From positions 5,208,001 to 5,272,000 of the forward strand of contig OZ255847.1 in the NCBI GenBank assembly GCA_965277855.1: a DNA stretch of 64,000 bases. The letters run 5' to 3'. The notes below the pieces were generated by a model. The model did no database searches and had not been told where the DNA came from. It was given only the letters and a program-made list of their open reading frames with translations. This document shows positions 8,958 through 17,515 of this stretch, piece by piece. Origin of the DNA: Bog-105 sp965277855 (GTDB taxonomy: Bacteria; Acidobacteriota; Terriglobia; Bryobacterales; Bryobacteraceae). Each line of letters begins with the position of its first letter. The stretch's first letter is position 1. A program made the position numbers and the translations under genes.

Positions 8958-10515
8958 AGTGGCGAAAGTGTCGCATACCAGTAAATACCACCGCTAGGTT
9001 CAAACGGTCGGCGGCGGCGATGACTTCGTCATCTTTCACCGAGCCACCGGGCTCGATCACAGCGGTAATGCCGTGTTGAGCGGCTTGCTCCACCCCATCT
9101 GGAAATGGAAAAAAGGCATCGGAAGCGAGGACGGTTCCAGCAAGCGGCAACACAGCTTTCATCGCTCCCACTTTCACGCTGTCGACACGGCTCATCTGGC
9201 CCGCGCCCACCGAAATAGTTTGGCCGGGACGCGCATAAACGATCGCATTCGACTTCACGTGTTTCGCCACTTTCCAGCCGAATAAAAGAGCCTTCATTTC
9301 ATCTGGAGTAGGCTCTCGTTTGCTGCGGATCTGGAGTTCCGCGGGATTGAGCTGTACGCGGTCGGCCGTTTGGGCGAGCAGACCGCCCGAAATGGACTTA
9401 ATTACGAATTCGGGCTTCCTGGTGGGGGCCACTTTGACCAAGCGCAGGTTTTTCTTCCGGGTCAAAATCGCGAGCGCGGATGGAGAGAAAGCAGGCGCGG
9501 CAATCGCCTCCACAAACAGCCTGGCTACTTCAGATGCAGCCCCCTCGTCGAGTTCGCGATTGAAGGCGACTACTCCACCGAAGGCCGAAATGGGATCGGC
9601 TTCGAGCGCCTTCAGATAGGCTTCGACCTGAGAGGATTGTTCGGCGCAGCCGCAGGGATTGGTGTGCTTGATAATGGCCGCTGCAGAGCCATCGAACTCC
9701 TGCACGAGCTGCCAGGCGGCATCGAGATCGACGAGGTTGTTGTAGGAGAGCTCTTTGCCGTGTAGCTGCTCAGCGCCGGCTATGCCGGTGTGTCCGCTGC
9801 GATAGAGGGCAGCCTGCTGGTGTGGATTTTCTCCATAGCGGAGCACCGCGGTGCGCTCGGCTGAGAACTGCAGGCGCGCCGGCAGATCCACGCCATCGGC
9901 GGTTGCTCCCACGGCATCGATCTGCAGGAGCCGATTGGATACCGCGGTGTCGTAGGCAGCCGTGTGTGAAAACGCCTGCTGGGCTAGTTTCCAATGGGTG
10001 GCCGGACCGAGAAGGCCGCCGAGTTCGGCCATCTCGCGCAACACCGCTTCGTACTGATCGGGTGCAACCACTACCGCGACATCCTGGAAATTCTTGGCTG
10101 CCGCCCGGATCATGGTCGGTCCGCCGATGTCGATATTCTCGATGAGCATTTCGCGCGTGATACCAGGCTGCTCGGAATACTTTTCGAAAGCATACAGATT
10201 GACTACTACCAACTGAATCGGTGGAATGCCGTGCGTTTCGAGCGCCTTCATGTGCTCCGCATTCGCGCGAATGGCCAGGATGCCGCCGGCAATGCGCGGA
10301 TGAATGGTCTTGACGCGCCCATCAAGCATTTCGGGGAATCCGGTAATCTCGGACACTTCGCGCACAGGAATATGATTCTCGCGCAGCAGTTTTGCGGTGC
10401 CGCCGGTCGAGATCAGCTCAACACCAAGTTCGTGCAAGCGCGAAGCGAAGGGAAGCAGACCTGTTTTGTCGGTGACGCTCAACAGCGCCCGTTCGATGCG
10501 AGGCATAACTTTCAT
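8956..10515 (-). CDS. purH: Bifunctional AICAR formyltransferase / IMP cyclohydrolase
   Basis: Catalyses the last two steps of IMP synthesis: formylation of AICAR with 10-formyltetrahydrofolate, then ring closure. The N-terminal cyclohydrolase (MGS-like) domain starts with RALLSVTDKTGL and includes STGGTAK, DGRVKTIHPRIAGG and IDIGGPTMIRAAAKN. The C-terminal formyltransferase domain has LRYGENPHQQAA and IIKHTNPCGCA, with the catalytic Lys-His. At 519 residues it has the usual length. Start ATG 10515 (or ATG 10506) is chosen because family homology starts there; an open frame continues upstream only into the divergent icd. The two genes start 28 bp apart. Confidence 0.95.
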   Translation of the reverse strand: MKVMPRIERALLSVTDKTGLLPFASRLHELGVELISTGGTAKLLRENHIPVREVSEITGFPEMLDGRVKTIHPRIAGGILAIRANAEHMKALETHGIPPIQLVVVNLYAFEKYSEQPGITREMLIENIDIGGPTMIRAAAKNFQDVAVVVAPDQYEAVLREMAELGGLLGPATHWKLAQQAFSHTAAYDTAVSNRLLQIDAVGATADGVDLPARLQFSAERTAVLRYGENPHQQAALYRSGHTGIAGAEQLHGKELSYNNLVDLDAAWQLVQEFDGSAAAIIKHTNPCGCAEQSSQVEAYLKALEADPISAFGGVVAFNRELDEGAASEVARLFVEAIAAPAFSPSALAILTRKKNLRLVKVAPTRKPEFVIKSISGGLLAQTADRVQLNPAELQIRSKREPTPDEMKALLFGWKVAKHVKSNAIVYARPGQTISVGAGQMSRVDSVKVGAMKAVLPLAGTVLASDAFFPFPDGVEQAAQHGITAVIEPGGSVKDDEVIAAADRLNLAVVFTGMRHFRH

Positions 10516-10543
10516 TCTTGCGCGACCGCCTAGAATCGGAACT

Positions 10544-11554
10544 GTGCCCCATATTTGTACCCTGATTCCCGGTGACGGGATCGGTCCTGAAGTCGTACAG
10601 AAAACGATTCGCGTTGTCGAGGCAACGGGAGTCGACATTCGCTGGCGGCGCGTGGAACTGAATGAAGCCATTATTCAGGAGTCCGGCAAAACGCTGCCGC
10701 AGTACGTGTTGGATTCGCTCAATGAAACGAAAGTGGGACTGAAGGGCCCGGTGACGACGCCCATCGCGGGTGGCTTTCAAAGTGTGAACGTGGCGTTGCG
10801 CAAGACACTCGATCTGTTTGCGAACGTGCGCCCGGTGCGCACTCTGCCGGGCATTCAATCGCGCTTCAGCGAAACCGTTATCGATATGGTGATTTTCCGT
10901 GAAAATACGGAGGATCTCTATTCTGGACTCGAGCACGAGATTGTGAAAGATGTGGTCACCAGTCTGAAGGTGATCACGCGGACGGCTTCGGAGCGCATTG
11001 CGCGCTACGCCTTCAATTACGCGCGAAAGAACAAGCGCAAAGAGGTAGTGGCGATTCACAAGGCAAACATCATGAAACTGGCGGATGGCTTGTTTCTGAG
11101 ATGCTGCCGCGAGACGGCTGCCCACTTCCCGGAAATTCTGTACAAAGAATTGATCGTCGACAACGCTTCCATGCAACTGGTCATGCGGCCTGAGACTTTT
11201 GATGTGCTGCTGCTGCCCAATCTCTATGGCGACATCGTTTCCGATCTTGCGGCCGGTTTAGTCGGAGGGCTCGGCATTGTGCCGGGCGCCAACATGGGTG
11301 AACGCCATGCAGTTTTTGAGGCAGTGCATGGCAGCGCGCCCGACATCGCGGGACAGGGCAAGGCGAACCCGACGGCACTCATGCTTTCGGCCGTGATGAT
11401 GCTGATTCACCTGGGAGAAACGGAGGGGGCAAATAAGTTGCAGAGCGCGATCGAGAACGTATATCGGGAGGGCAAGAGCCTGACGGGAGACGTGGGCGGG
11501 ACCGCGTCCGCGGAAGAATTTACGGACGCGGTGATTCGGATTTTGAAGGGCTAG
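10544..11554 (+). CDS. icd: NAD-type isocitrate dehydrogenase (isocitrate/isopropylmalate dehydrogenase family)
   Basis: A 336-residue beta-decarboxylating dehydrogenase that would oxidise isocitrate to 2-oxoglutarate. It begins HICTLIPGDGIGPEV and carries FRENTEDLYSG, the YAFNYARKNKR/KANIMK segment and NLYGDIVSDLAAGLVGGLG with metal-binding Asp residues. The short homoisocitrate/NAD-IDH-type length and the RENTEDLYSG motif favour isocitrate over isopropylmalate, but sequence alone does not exclude a relative acting on another substrate. The start is set at GTG 10544 because the conserved domain starts three residues later; no good ribosome-binding site is seen. It ends three bases before the stop of convergent gap. 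Confidence 0.85.
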   Translation: MPHICTLIPGDGIGPEVVQKTIRVVEATGVDIRWRRVELNEAIIQESGKTLPQYVLDSLNETKVGLKGPVTTPIAGGFQSVNVALRKTLDLFANVRPVRTLPGIQSRFSETVIDMVIFRENTEDLYSGLEHEIVKDVVTSLKVITRTASERIARYAFNYARKNKRKEVVAIHKANIMKLADGLFLRCCRETAAHFPEILYKELIVDNASMQLVMRPETFDVLLLPNLYGDIVSDLAAGLVGGLGIVPGANMGERHAVFEAVHGSAPDIAGQGKANPTALMLSAVMMLIHLGETEGANKLQSAIENVYREGKSLTGDVGGTASAEEFTDAVIRILKG

Positions 11555-11557
11555 GCG

Positions 11558-12565
11558 TCAAAGCCCTTTGCTTCCGATAAAGGCGACCAGGTCGACGATG
11601 CGGCTGGAATAGCCCCACTCGTTGTCGTACCAGGAAACCACTTTCGCCAGGTTGCCGCCGAGCACTTTCGTGAGTTCGAGATCGACAATCGAACTGTGCG
11701 GATTACGCAGCATGTCGGTCGATACGACGGGGTCGCCGGTATAGGAAAGAATGCCTTTCAAAGGCCCGTCGGCGGCGGTCTTAAGCGCAGTATTCACTTC
11801 TTCGTTCGTCGTGTCCCGCTTGAGCACAGCCACGAAATCTACCACCGAAACATCGGGTGTGGGCACGCGCATGGAATAGCCATCGAGCTTGCCTTTGAGC
11901 TCCGGAACCACCAGTCCGATGGCTTTGGCCGCGCCGGTGGTGGTCGGAATCATGTTCAACGCAGCGGCACGTGCGCGACGCAGATCTTTATGGGGAAAAT
12001 CGAGGATGCTCTGGTCGTTGGTGTAGCTGTGGATCGTCGTCATGGAACCCTTCTCGATGCCGAACGAATCGTGCAGCACTTTGACGAGCGGGGCCAGGCA
12101 GTTTGTGGTGCAGGACGCGTTCGAGAGGATGGTGTGTTTGGCCGGATCGTACATGTTGTCGTTCACGCCGAGCACAATGGTCACATCTTCGCCCTTGGCA
12201 GGCGCCGAAATGATGACTTTTTTGACGGACCCGCGCAGGTGTTTCTTCGCATCGGCGGCATCGGTAAAACGCCCGGTGGATTCCACCACGACTTGCGCGC
12301 CCAGACTCGACCAGTCAATCTCGGCCGGGTCTTTAATGGCGAAAATTTTGATCTTCTTGCCGCCTACCACTACGCTATCGCCATCGGCTTTTACCTCTTC
12401 GTCGAGCTGGCCGAGAATCGAATCGTACTTTAGAAGATGAGCAAGCGTTTTGGTATCGGTGAGATCGTTCGCGGCGACAAATTCGACTTGCGGATTATGC
12501 AGTCCCGCTCGAACAACATTTCGCCCGATACGGCCGAAGCCGTTGATAGCAACCTTGATTGGCAT
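11558..12565 (-). CDS. gap: Glyceraldehyde-3-phosphate dehydrogenase, type I
   Basis: Glycolytic enzyme converting glyceraldehyde 3-phosphate, NAD and phosphate to 1,3-bisphosphoglycerate. MPIKVAINGFGRIGRN opens the Rossmann domain. SNASCTTNCLAP holds the catalytic Cys (about residue 152), followed by the catalytic His in the TTIHSYTNDQ segment. The C-terminus has SWYDNEWGYSSRIVDL. At 335 residues it has standard length. ATG 12565 is chosen because the first conserved strand begins there, although no clear ribosome-binding site is visible. No pgk or tpi is linked. It converges on icd with a 3-bp gap between stops. Confidence 0.95.
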   Translation of the reverse strand: MPIKVAINGFGRIGRNVVRAGLHNPQVEFVAANDLTDTKTLAHLLKYDSILGQLDEEVKADGDSVVVGGKKIKIFAIKDPAEIDWSSLGAQVVVESTGRFTDAADAKKHLRGSVKKVIISAPAKGEDVTIVLGVNDNMYDPAKHTILSNASCTTNCLAPLVKVLHDSFGIEKGSMTTIHSYTNDQSILDFPHKDLRRARAAALNMIPTTTGAAKAIGLVVPELKGKLDGYSMRVPTPDVSVVDFVAVLKRDTTNEEVNTALKTAADGPLKGILSYTGDPVVSTDMLRNPHSSIVDLELTKVLGGNLAKVVSWYDNEWGYSSRIVDLVAFIGSKGL

Positions 12566-12913
12566 ATTTTCTATTCTACGGAGCGAGGCAAACATGGTCC
12601 GAATCAACGCGCTGCGCCAGTAGTTGATTAGAGTTTTTACCGTCCATAAAAGGAGTCGGCGGGAATAACTGGAACCGGCAGGAGGAATGCGCGGAACAGG
12701 CGATCACAGCTGAGTGACAAGAAATTTATTGCTTTATTGTCAATAGTTTAGAACGGTTTCAAGAGGCGGTCAGAGGGGACGGTTCGGGTATTCTCCCGAT
12801 GCCGGGAAGTGGGTGGCCGATTGAGACACGGGAATGAGCTGGGAGAGGCGAAAGGAATGACAGACGGTAATTATGACCATGCGCGGAGAGGGCTGAACGT
12901 TGTAGTGTGAAGT
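12566..12913. other. Intergenic stretch without a recognisable gene
   Basis: About 350 bp between gap and the small basic protein gene. It contains an AT-rich patch (around 12720-12750) that could hold promoters, but I could not assign paired -35/-10 boxes with confidence. No convincing coding sequence was seen on either strand. Confidence 0.5.
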
Positions 12914-13147
12914 ATGGACAAGCGACTGGAAAAGCGGCACAAGCGGCAGGTAGCGCGAGCGAAGATGAAGGTGAAAGTGTCGGAGCCGGACTTGCGCACC
13001 GAGGAACAAATACAGGCGGCGCGAGAAGCTAGCCGGCCGGACGATAGCAATGCGCGCGGGAGCAAGCCGAAGGTGGCGGCATCGGGTAGAGGGTTCCGCA
13101 ACACGGCAGCAGCGTCGACCGGGAGTGCGGCTCGAACGGCGAGTTAA
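12914..13147 (+). CDS. Small basic protein of unknown function (77 aa)
   Basis: MDKRLEKRHKRQVARAKMKV opens a strongly basic amphipathic N-terminal half, followed by an acidic patch (SEPDLRTEEQ) and an Ala/Ser/Arg-rich tail. The Lys/Arg charge pattern is unlike the frameshadow translations around it and suggests a nucleic-acid-associated small protein. The ribosome-binding site is weak (GTGAAGT directly before ATG). It faces another small basic protein gene at 13155-13316, with stops eight bases apart. The function is not recognised, and reality of the gene rests only on composition and position. Confidence 0.5.
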   Translation: MDKRLEKRHKRQVARAKMKVKVSEPDLRTEEQIQAAREASRPDDSNARGSKPKVAASGRGFRNTAAASTGSAARTAS

Positions 13148-13154
13148 TTTTGAA

Positions 13155-13316
13155 TTATTCTTTGACGCCGGCAGCCGCGTCAAAGGATGGTTCGGCGCGA
13201 GGCTTGACAGTGGTTGGCGTAGAAACCTTGCGAAGCAGGCGCATTTGACTGCGTCGAACCCGGCGTTTCTTGGAATGTTTATCGGCGCGAGCTCGATCGC
13301 CGCTCTTGAATGACAT
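13155..13316 (-). CDS. Small basic protein of unknown function (53 aa)
   Basis: MSFKSGDRARADKHSKKRRV opens a short Arg/Lys-rich helix-forming protein with a Pro/Ala-containing tail. I recall similar MSFKxGDxAR small proteins in Acidobacteria but could not check this. ATG 13316 is chosen over an upstream start because TTGGAGC stands six bases before it. It converges on the other small basic gene. The function is unknown; binding to nucleic acid is an inference from charge. Confidence 0.55.
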   Translation of the reverse strand: MSFKSGDRARADKHSKKRRVRRSQMRLLRKVSTPTTVKPRAEPSFDAAAGVKE

Positions 13317-13504
13317 GCTTTGCTCCAATTCTGTGAATGCCAGGTGTGGGGTGAGGGAGCAAGCAATCGAACCTAGATACGACAGCCAGACAGCCGAAAG
13401 CAAAATTGCTTCGACCTGTCCCAGTATACGTGCTAGACGCTCGTCGCAAAATTAGAAACCGGCTTGCTGACGCGCGCGGCTCAGAAACGGGAGAGCGACA
13501 ATTG

Positions 13505-14374
13505 CTATTTTGCGGCTGACTTTTCGAGTGCGGATTTTTCAGCCGCAGCCTCTTCCGGAAATTGCGGATGCGAGAGCGGGTGGGCATGGCCTTCGTGGCA
13601 GGTAAAGCACCGGACCTCCGGCTTATTATCGAAGTTGTTCTGATCGATAGCTGCCACCATATCGATCATTTTGCGCGCGGTGCGTTTTTCTTTTTTGTCA
13701 TCGGCATCGAATTTGTGAGCGACGTGGCAGAATTCGCAGTCGCGATTGAGTGACCAGGCAATGTAACGCATCTGGTTGATGAACTCGGACTCCGGCAGAA
13801 TTTTCAGCGAGGCTGTTTTCACGTTCTTGAAATGTGTTTGGGCCAGTTCTTCGGGTTGATGCAGAGGGGCGGCGGCGGACTCCGGCTGTTTTAACAGAAC
13901 CACTGTTGAGGTCGTTTCCTTGCCGGCATTGGTGTTGAGAATCTCAACCGTGAGGGTTTGTTTATCGGCAGAAAGCGAGTAGACGCGCTTGAAGGTGTTG
14001 GGGCGACCGGAGACTTCGCCCGTGATGGTAAGGGTGTCACCTTGAGCTGAGGCAGTGAGGCGCGTGGGAACGCCTTGATATGGCCGGACGATTGGTTTGC
14101 CGTTGTTGAAGACGGTGAGAACAGAGCGCTGTTCTCCGCGCTGGCCCCAGATGGCAGTGGTTTCCACGATCTGCGGAGCTTCTTCTTTGGTGCGCTGGTT
14201 GAAGACAGCCGTTTTCTGTTCGATGAGAACGAGATAGTTTGAGGGCGGCGGCGCTCCGGGCGGGCCGCCCAGCTTGCTTTTCTGTAAATCCGCTTTCCAG
14301 ATGCCGCTAAGAGCGGGAGTCTGCGCACACGCAATGCAGGCGCAGAGCATGGCGAGGGCCAGTAGTTTCCGCAT
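13505..14374 (-). CDS. Secreted c-type cytochrome, reaction-centre-cytochrome-like, with N-terminal beta domain
   Basis: A 289-residue exported protein. The signal peptide MRKLLALAMLCACIACAQ could be a lipoprotein signal, since a Cys sits near the cleavage point. Residues about 22-160 form a beta-rich domain beginning ALSGIWKADLQKSKLG, of the type seen in acidobacterial secreted proteins of unknown role. The C-terminal 110 residues carry two haem motifs, CEFCH and CFTCH, with the latter followed by EGHAHP; this arrangement resembles the photosynthetic reaction-centre cytochrome c subunit family often found in non-phototrophic Acidobacteria. It probably carries electrons in the periplasm or on the outer face of the inner membrane. 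Partners are not evident; an MFS exporter gene lies 22 bp upstream on the same strand. Confidence 0.75.
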   Translation of the reverse strand: MRKLLALAMLCACIACAQTPALSGIWKADLQKSKLGGPPGAPPPSNYLVLIEQKTAVFNQRTKEEAPQIVETTAIWGQRGEQRSVLTVFNNGKPIVRPYQGVPTRLTASAQGDTLTITGEVSGRPNTFKRVYSLSADKQTLTVEILNTNAGKETTSTVVLLKQPESAAAPLHQPEELAQTHFKNVKTASLKILPESEFINQMRYIAWSLNRDCEFCHVAHKFDADDKKEKRTARKMIDMVAAIDQNNFDNKPEVRCFTCHEGHAHPLSHPQFPEEAAAEKSALEKSAAK

Positions 14375-14395
14375 GGTTGGGGAAAAGTATAGCAG

Positions 14396-15634
14396 CTAAA
14401 GGCGGGTGACTTTGCGCCCGGCGAGCAGGAAGTAAATGGCGAGAAGGACAGCGAGCACGCCATTGCCGAGCATGATGATGGGAGCGGAGGCTTGTTTGAT
14501 GAGCAGGCCGGAGAGTAGGCTGCCGAGAGGGATGCCGCCGCGAAAAGCGACGTTGTAGACACTCATGACCCGGCCGCGCATATCGTCGGTGGTGTAGAGC
14601 TGGACGAGCGAGGAATTGATGGCAAAGACGATCATCATGGCTGCGCCAGCGGCGAAGACCAGGATGGCGCTAAGCGCAAGATTTCGCGAAAGCCCGAAGC
14701 CGACCATCAAGAGGCCGAGCAGCAGCATGACGGTGACGGATCGTTTAGCCTGATTGGCTTTAGATCCACCGGCGGCTACGCTCAAGGCGCCCAGAATGGA
14801 ACCGGCGCCAGAGACGCAGAGGAACAGGGTGAAGACGTTGGGACCGCCGTGGAAGACATCGCGCGCCATGACGGGCAGGAATGTGATCAGCGGAAACGAC
14901 AGCAGGGTTCCGAAAAAGGCGAGGGCGACCAGGCTGATCATGCCGTCGCGTTTGAGCAGGAAGTGGATGCCTTCGCGCATGCTTTTGATGACGGATTGCT
15001 CGGTTTTGACGGGCACGAAGCTGGTGTGGATCATCAGCAGCGAACCGATCACGGCGAGGAAAGAAACACCGTTCAGGAGGAAGCACCAGGTGGCGCCCAC
15101 TTTGACGAGAGCGAGTCCGCCGAGCGCGGGGCCGACGACGCGGGCCAGATTGAACTGTATGGAGTTAAGGGCAATGGCATTTTGCAGGTCTTCTTTATCG
15201 ACCAGCGTAGGGATGAGCGCGGAATAGGCAGGTCCGCCGAAGGATTGGGCGATGCCGGTGACGAAGGAGAGGGAGAGGATATGCCAGATGCGAACAACGT
15301 GTGTGCCAACCAGGGCGGCCAGCACAAGGGCGCTCGTGAGCTGGATGACCTGGGAGGCGAGCAGTAGTCCACGGCGGCTTTTTCTATCGGCGAAGACACC
15401 GCCGAAGAGGGACAAGAAGAAGATTGGGATCTGGGCGAAGAAGGTGTCGAGACCAAGATAGACGGAGGATTTCGAGAGCTGGTAAACCAGCCAGCTCTGG
15501 GCCAGAATCTGCATCCAGGTGCCGATGCTCGAGGCGCAGGCGCCAAACCACATCAAGCGGAAGTCCGGGTAGCGGAAGGCGCGAAAGACTCGTCTCAGCA
15601 AGCGTTGTGTTCCAGAGCGGGCCGGGGCAGGCAC
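14396..15634 (-). CDS. MFS exporter, EntS/MFS_3-like
   Basis: A 412-residue protein with about 12 membrane segments. The opening FRALRYPDFRLMWFGA-like segment (here FRAFRYPDFRLMWFG), followed by SSIGTWMQILAQSWLVYQL, and the loop GGVFADRKSRR are typical of the MFS branch that contains the enterobactin exporter EntS and related drug efflux proteins. TTDDMRGRVMSVYN is the matching loop in the second half. The start is GTG 15634; no strong ribosome-binding site was seen. It lies between the cytochrome gene and a VOC gene on the same strand. Substrate unknown, export direction inferred from family. Confidence 0.8.
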   Translation of the reverse strand: MPAPARSGTQRLLRRVFRAFRYPDFRLMWFGACASSIGTWMQILAQSWLVYQLSKSSVYLGLDTFFAQIPIFFLSLFGGVFADRKSRRGLLLASQVIQLTSALVLAALVGTHVVRIWHILSLSFVTGIAQSFGGPAYSALIPTLVDKEDLQNAIALNSIQFNLARVVGPALGGLALVKVGATWCFLLNGVSFLAVIGSLLMIHTSFVPVKTEQSVIKSMREGIHFLLKRDGMISLVALAFFGTLLSFPLITFLPVMARDVFHGGPNVFTLFLCVSGAGSILGALSVAAGGSKANQAKRSVTVMLLLGLLMVGFGLSRNLALSAILVFAAGAAMMIVFAINSSLVQLYTTDDMRGRVMSVYNVAFRGGIPLGSLLSGLLIKQASAPIIMLGNGVLAVLLAIYFLLAGRKVTRL

Positions 15635-15665
15635 GCCGGCGGCGAGCGTCTGGCGGCCTTCTTCA

Positions 15666-16064
15666 TCAGCCGGCGGAGGGAGTGCGAGCGGAAGGCATGG
15701 GTTTTTCGCGTTGGATGAGGTGAAGAAGATTGCCGTCCGGGTCTTTGAAAAATAGGAGTCGATTGCCCTGGTTCAAGTAGGGCTGGCCCTCGAACTGGAC
15801 GCCTTGGGCGGCCAACTGGCGCTGCGCTCTATCAAAATCGTGGACCAGGATGGCGATATGTCTCATGCCGGGTGAGCGCATGGCGGATTCGGCGCGCTCG
15901 CCTTCGGCGGGTATGATCTCGATCAGGACGCCGTTGGCGGCTTCGATGAAGTAGTTGCCGGCATACTCGTAGCTGATTTCAAATTCCAGATTGGCGGCGT
16001 ACCAGTCGGCGAGTTGCTTGGGGTTGGGGGAGGCGATGGCGAAGTGTTCGATACCAAGGAACAT
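15666..16064 (-). CDS. VOC (glyoxalase/bleomycin-resistance) family protein
   Basis: A 132-residue single-domain VOC protein. It starts MFLGIEHFAIASPNPKQLAD, then has VLIEIIPAEGE, GMRHIAILVHDFDRA and LLFFKDPDGNLLHLIQRE, covering both beta-alpha-beta-beta-beta modules. The metal ligands typical of the fold (H in IEHFAIA, E in LIEIIP, H in RHIAILV and the C-terminal position in LLHLIQ, where Glu is commonly found) are only partly kept, so activity is uncertain. The start is placed at ATG 16064. A truncated copy of the middle of this gene lies at about 23736-23935, so this locus was a source, or relative, of a duplication. Confidence 0.82.
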   Translation of the reverse strand: MFLGIEHFAIASPNPKQLADWYAANLEFEISYEYAGNYFIEAANGVLIEIIPAEGERAESAMRSPGMRHIAILVHDFDRAQRQLAAQGVQFEGQPYLNQGNRLLFFKDPDGNLLHLIQREKPMPSARTPSAG

Positions 16065-16483
16065 CAAGGGGGATTGTAGCAACGTCGGCTTTACTGGAAA
16101 CCAGTTCGATTAGCGATAGTGCAAATGCAGTTTGGGCTTTGGCGGCAGGGAGTGCATGAAACGGACTTAAGAGGGATTGGGATCGGGCGCTCACGCTTCC
16201 GGCTCGGTTTTGATGTTTCGTTGACAGAGCTTGACCGTCAGGCGCATTGTTTTCAGAACACGGCCTGAACGCAACATTCGTGCAACCAGGGCACTGGACC
16301 ACAAGTCCGGGGCATATGGAGTTGCGCAAACGAAGGTTTGGGCAACTCGCCTTTTTGAGCTTTGTGGTTGCAAATATTCAACTCTACACATCGCCGTTAG
16401 GGAAGATCTATCTAAAGCGCGCGGCGCTCGGGCCGCTTATCAGATCGAAACTTCATGTTTTGGAGTTCTTCCAAAACGGTTTG
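16065..16483. other. Gene-free stretch with a copy of a GC-rich intergenic repeat
   Basis: About 420 bp between the VOC and DinB genes. No convincing coding sequence. At 16184-16205 it carries CGGGCGCTCACGCTTCCGGC, a core shared with 24671-24695 and 58731-58756. Several open frames cross the stretch on both strands, but none has a ribosome-binding site or recognisable domain. Confidence 0.5.
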
Positions 16484-17059
16484 TTAAGCGGTCGACAACC
16501 CAGACAGGGCGTCGGCAATACGCTGTACTTGACGGGCATGCCGCTCCGTATGTAGTGGGATGTAAAGAAGCCAAAGATGCATACTGAGCTCCCCAAAAAA
16601 GCGATTGGCCCAAGCAATTGTTTTGACAGGGCGCGCTTGCGAGAGCGCGAGCGTGCGTTCGTATGACCGTCTGCAGTTCTCGAGTAGCGCCGCTACGTCC
16701 GCGATTCGCATCCCTTTGAAAGACATGAGCGGACCGGTCGTCACCGCCTTACCAGCACGCGGCAGGATAAGCTCCAGCTTGACGCGCTGGCTTTGCATGT
16801 GGGGGAATAAGTCTGGCCTAGGATCGTCTGGCATGTGTTGCAGGATCTGGCCCTGGATGGCTTGCTCAGCGAGAAGCACGTGCTCTACGATCTCACTCGC
16901 ACTCCAGTCAGAAACTCCAGGCAGCTTCCTCACCCAATCGCACTCGTGTACTCGCGCGATCTGTGAAAGAAGACCAGCATGAGCCATGTCGACCTTCTGC
17001 CGTAATTCATCCGTCTCACCGTCCGTCAGGAACCAATCTCCTTGCACGTTATTGCTCAC
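16484..17059 (-). CDS. DinB-family protein
   Basis: A 191-residue predicted four-helix-bundle protein of the DinB/YfiT-like superfamily, whose members are metal-dependent thiol transferases or have unknown roles. The sequence SDWSASEIVEHVLLAEQAI holds the first conserved His, and YIPLHTERHARQVQRI holds the second pair of His residues expected to bind a divalent metal. The start is GTG 17059. It is 13 bp downstream of the MIase-like gene and is the last gene of the minus-strand cluster that begins at 22674. Its link to the NmrA/methyltransferase genes is by position only. Confidence 0.78.
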   Translation of the reverse strand: MSNNVQGDWFLTDGETDELRQKVDMAHAGLLSQIARVHECDWVRKLPGVSDWSASEIVEHVLLAEQAIQGQILQHMPDDPRPDLFPHMQSQRVKLELILPRAGKAVTTGPLMSFKGMRIADVAALLENCRRSYERTLALSQARPVKTIAWANRFFGELSMHLWLLYIPLHTERHARQVQRIADALSGLSTA

Positions 17060-17072
17060 CGATTCTCAAGCC

Positions 17073-17489
17073 TCAAGGTTTAGCCTGTCCCGATGAGACC
17101 GCTTCATTCAGCAGAACGCGCAGCGGAGATAACGGACCAATTGGAATAAGATCAAAATCCATCAACTTGGCTTTGCCAAGCGGCAGCGATTCGAGAAGCT
17201 GCCTGGCCTCTTCTATTGTTGTGACGTTCATGACGAAGACAACTCCATTCTGGTCCTTTCGCGCATACCACTGGTCGATCTTTCCATTGAGGTACAACTT
17301 CACCGTGGACCGCACTTCATCACCCATGACTGGTGGAAATTTATCAGGCGTAGCCGAGGCGGTGAGACGCCCGATCGCCAGTACCTTTGTCGTTGGTGTG
17401 TTTGACAGATTCGTCGTCACAGAAAGGCTCTGAGCCGCGATCACTCCGGTGCCAAGCAGTAGAAAAGCCAGCAGTAGGTTCAATTTCAT
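17073..17489 (-). CDS. Secreted muconolactone-isomerase-like (ABM-fold) protein
   Basis: A 138-residue protein. MKLNLLLAFLLLGTGVIAAQ is a clear signal peptide. The mature part contains LNGKIDQWYARKDQNGVVF, EEARQLLESLPL and MDFDLIPIGPLSP, the layout of the muconolactone delta-isomerase/ferredoxin-like ABM fold (PF02426-type). The classic enzyme is cytosolic, so export is odd and the role may differ. ATG 17489 is preferred because GGAGAC stands nine bases upstream, rather than the longer upstream frame. It lies 26 bp after the methyltransferase gene and probably shares its transcript. Confidence 0.6.
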   Translation of the reverse strand: MKLNLLLAFLLLGTGVIAAQSLSVTTNLSNTPTTKVLAIGRLTASATPDKFPPVMGDEVRSTVKLYLNGKIDQWYARKDQNGVVFVMNVTTIEEARQLLESLPLGKAKLMDFDLIPIGPLSPLRVLLNEAVSSGQAKP

Positions 17490-17515
17490 AAGTTGTCTCC
17501 GATGAAGAGGGTGAA

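Noticed and set aside
11696..12433. 245-residue open frame antisense to gap
   Set aside because: Entirely inside the strongly conserved gap gene and without recognisable domains.
12770..13366. 198-residue open frame on the minus strand across both small basic genes
   Set aside because: It has no similarity signal, and the small basic gene frames with better start signals explain the region.
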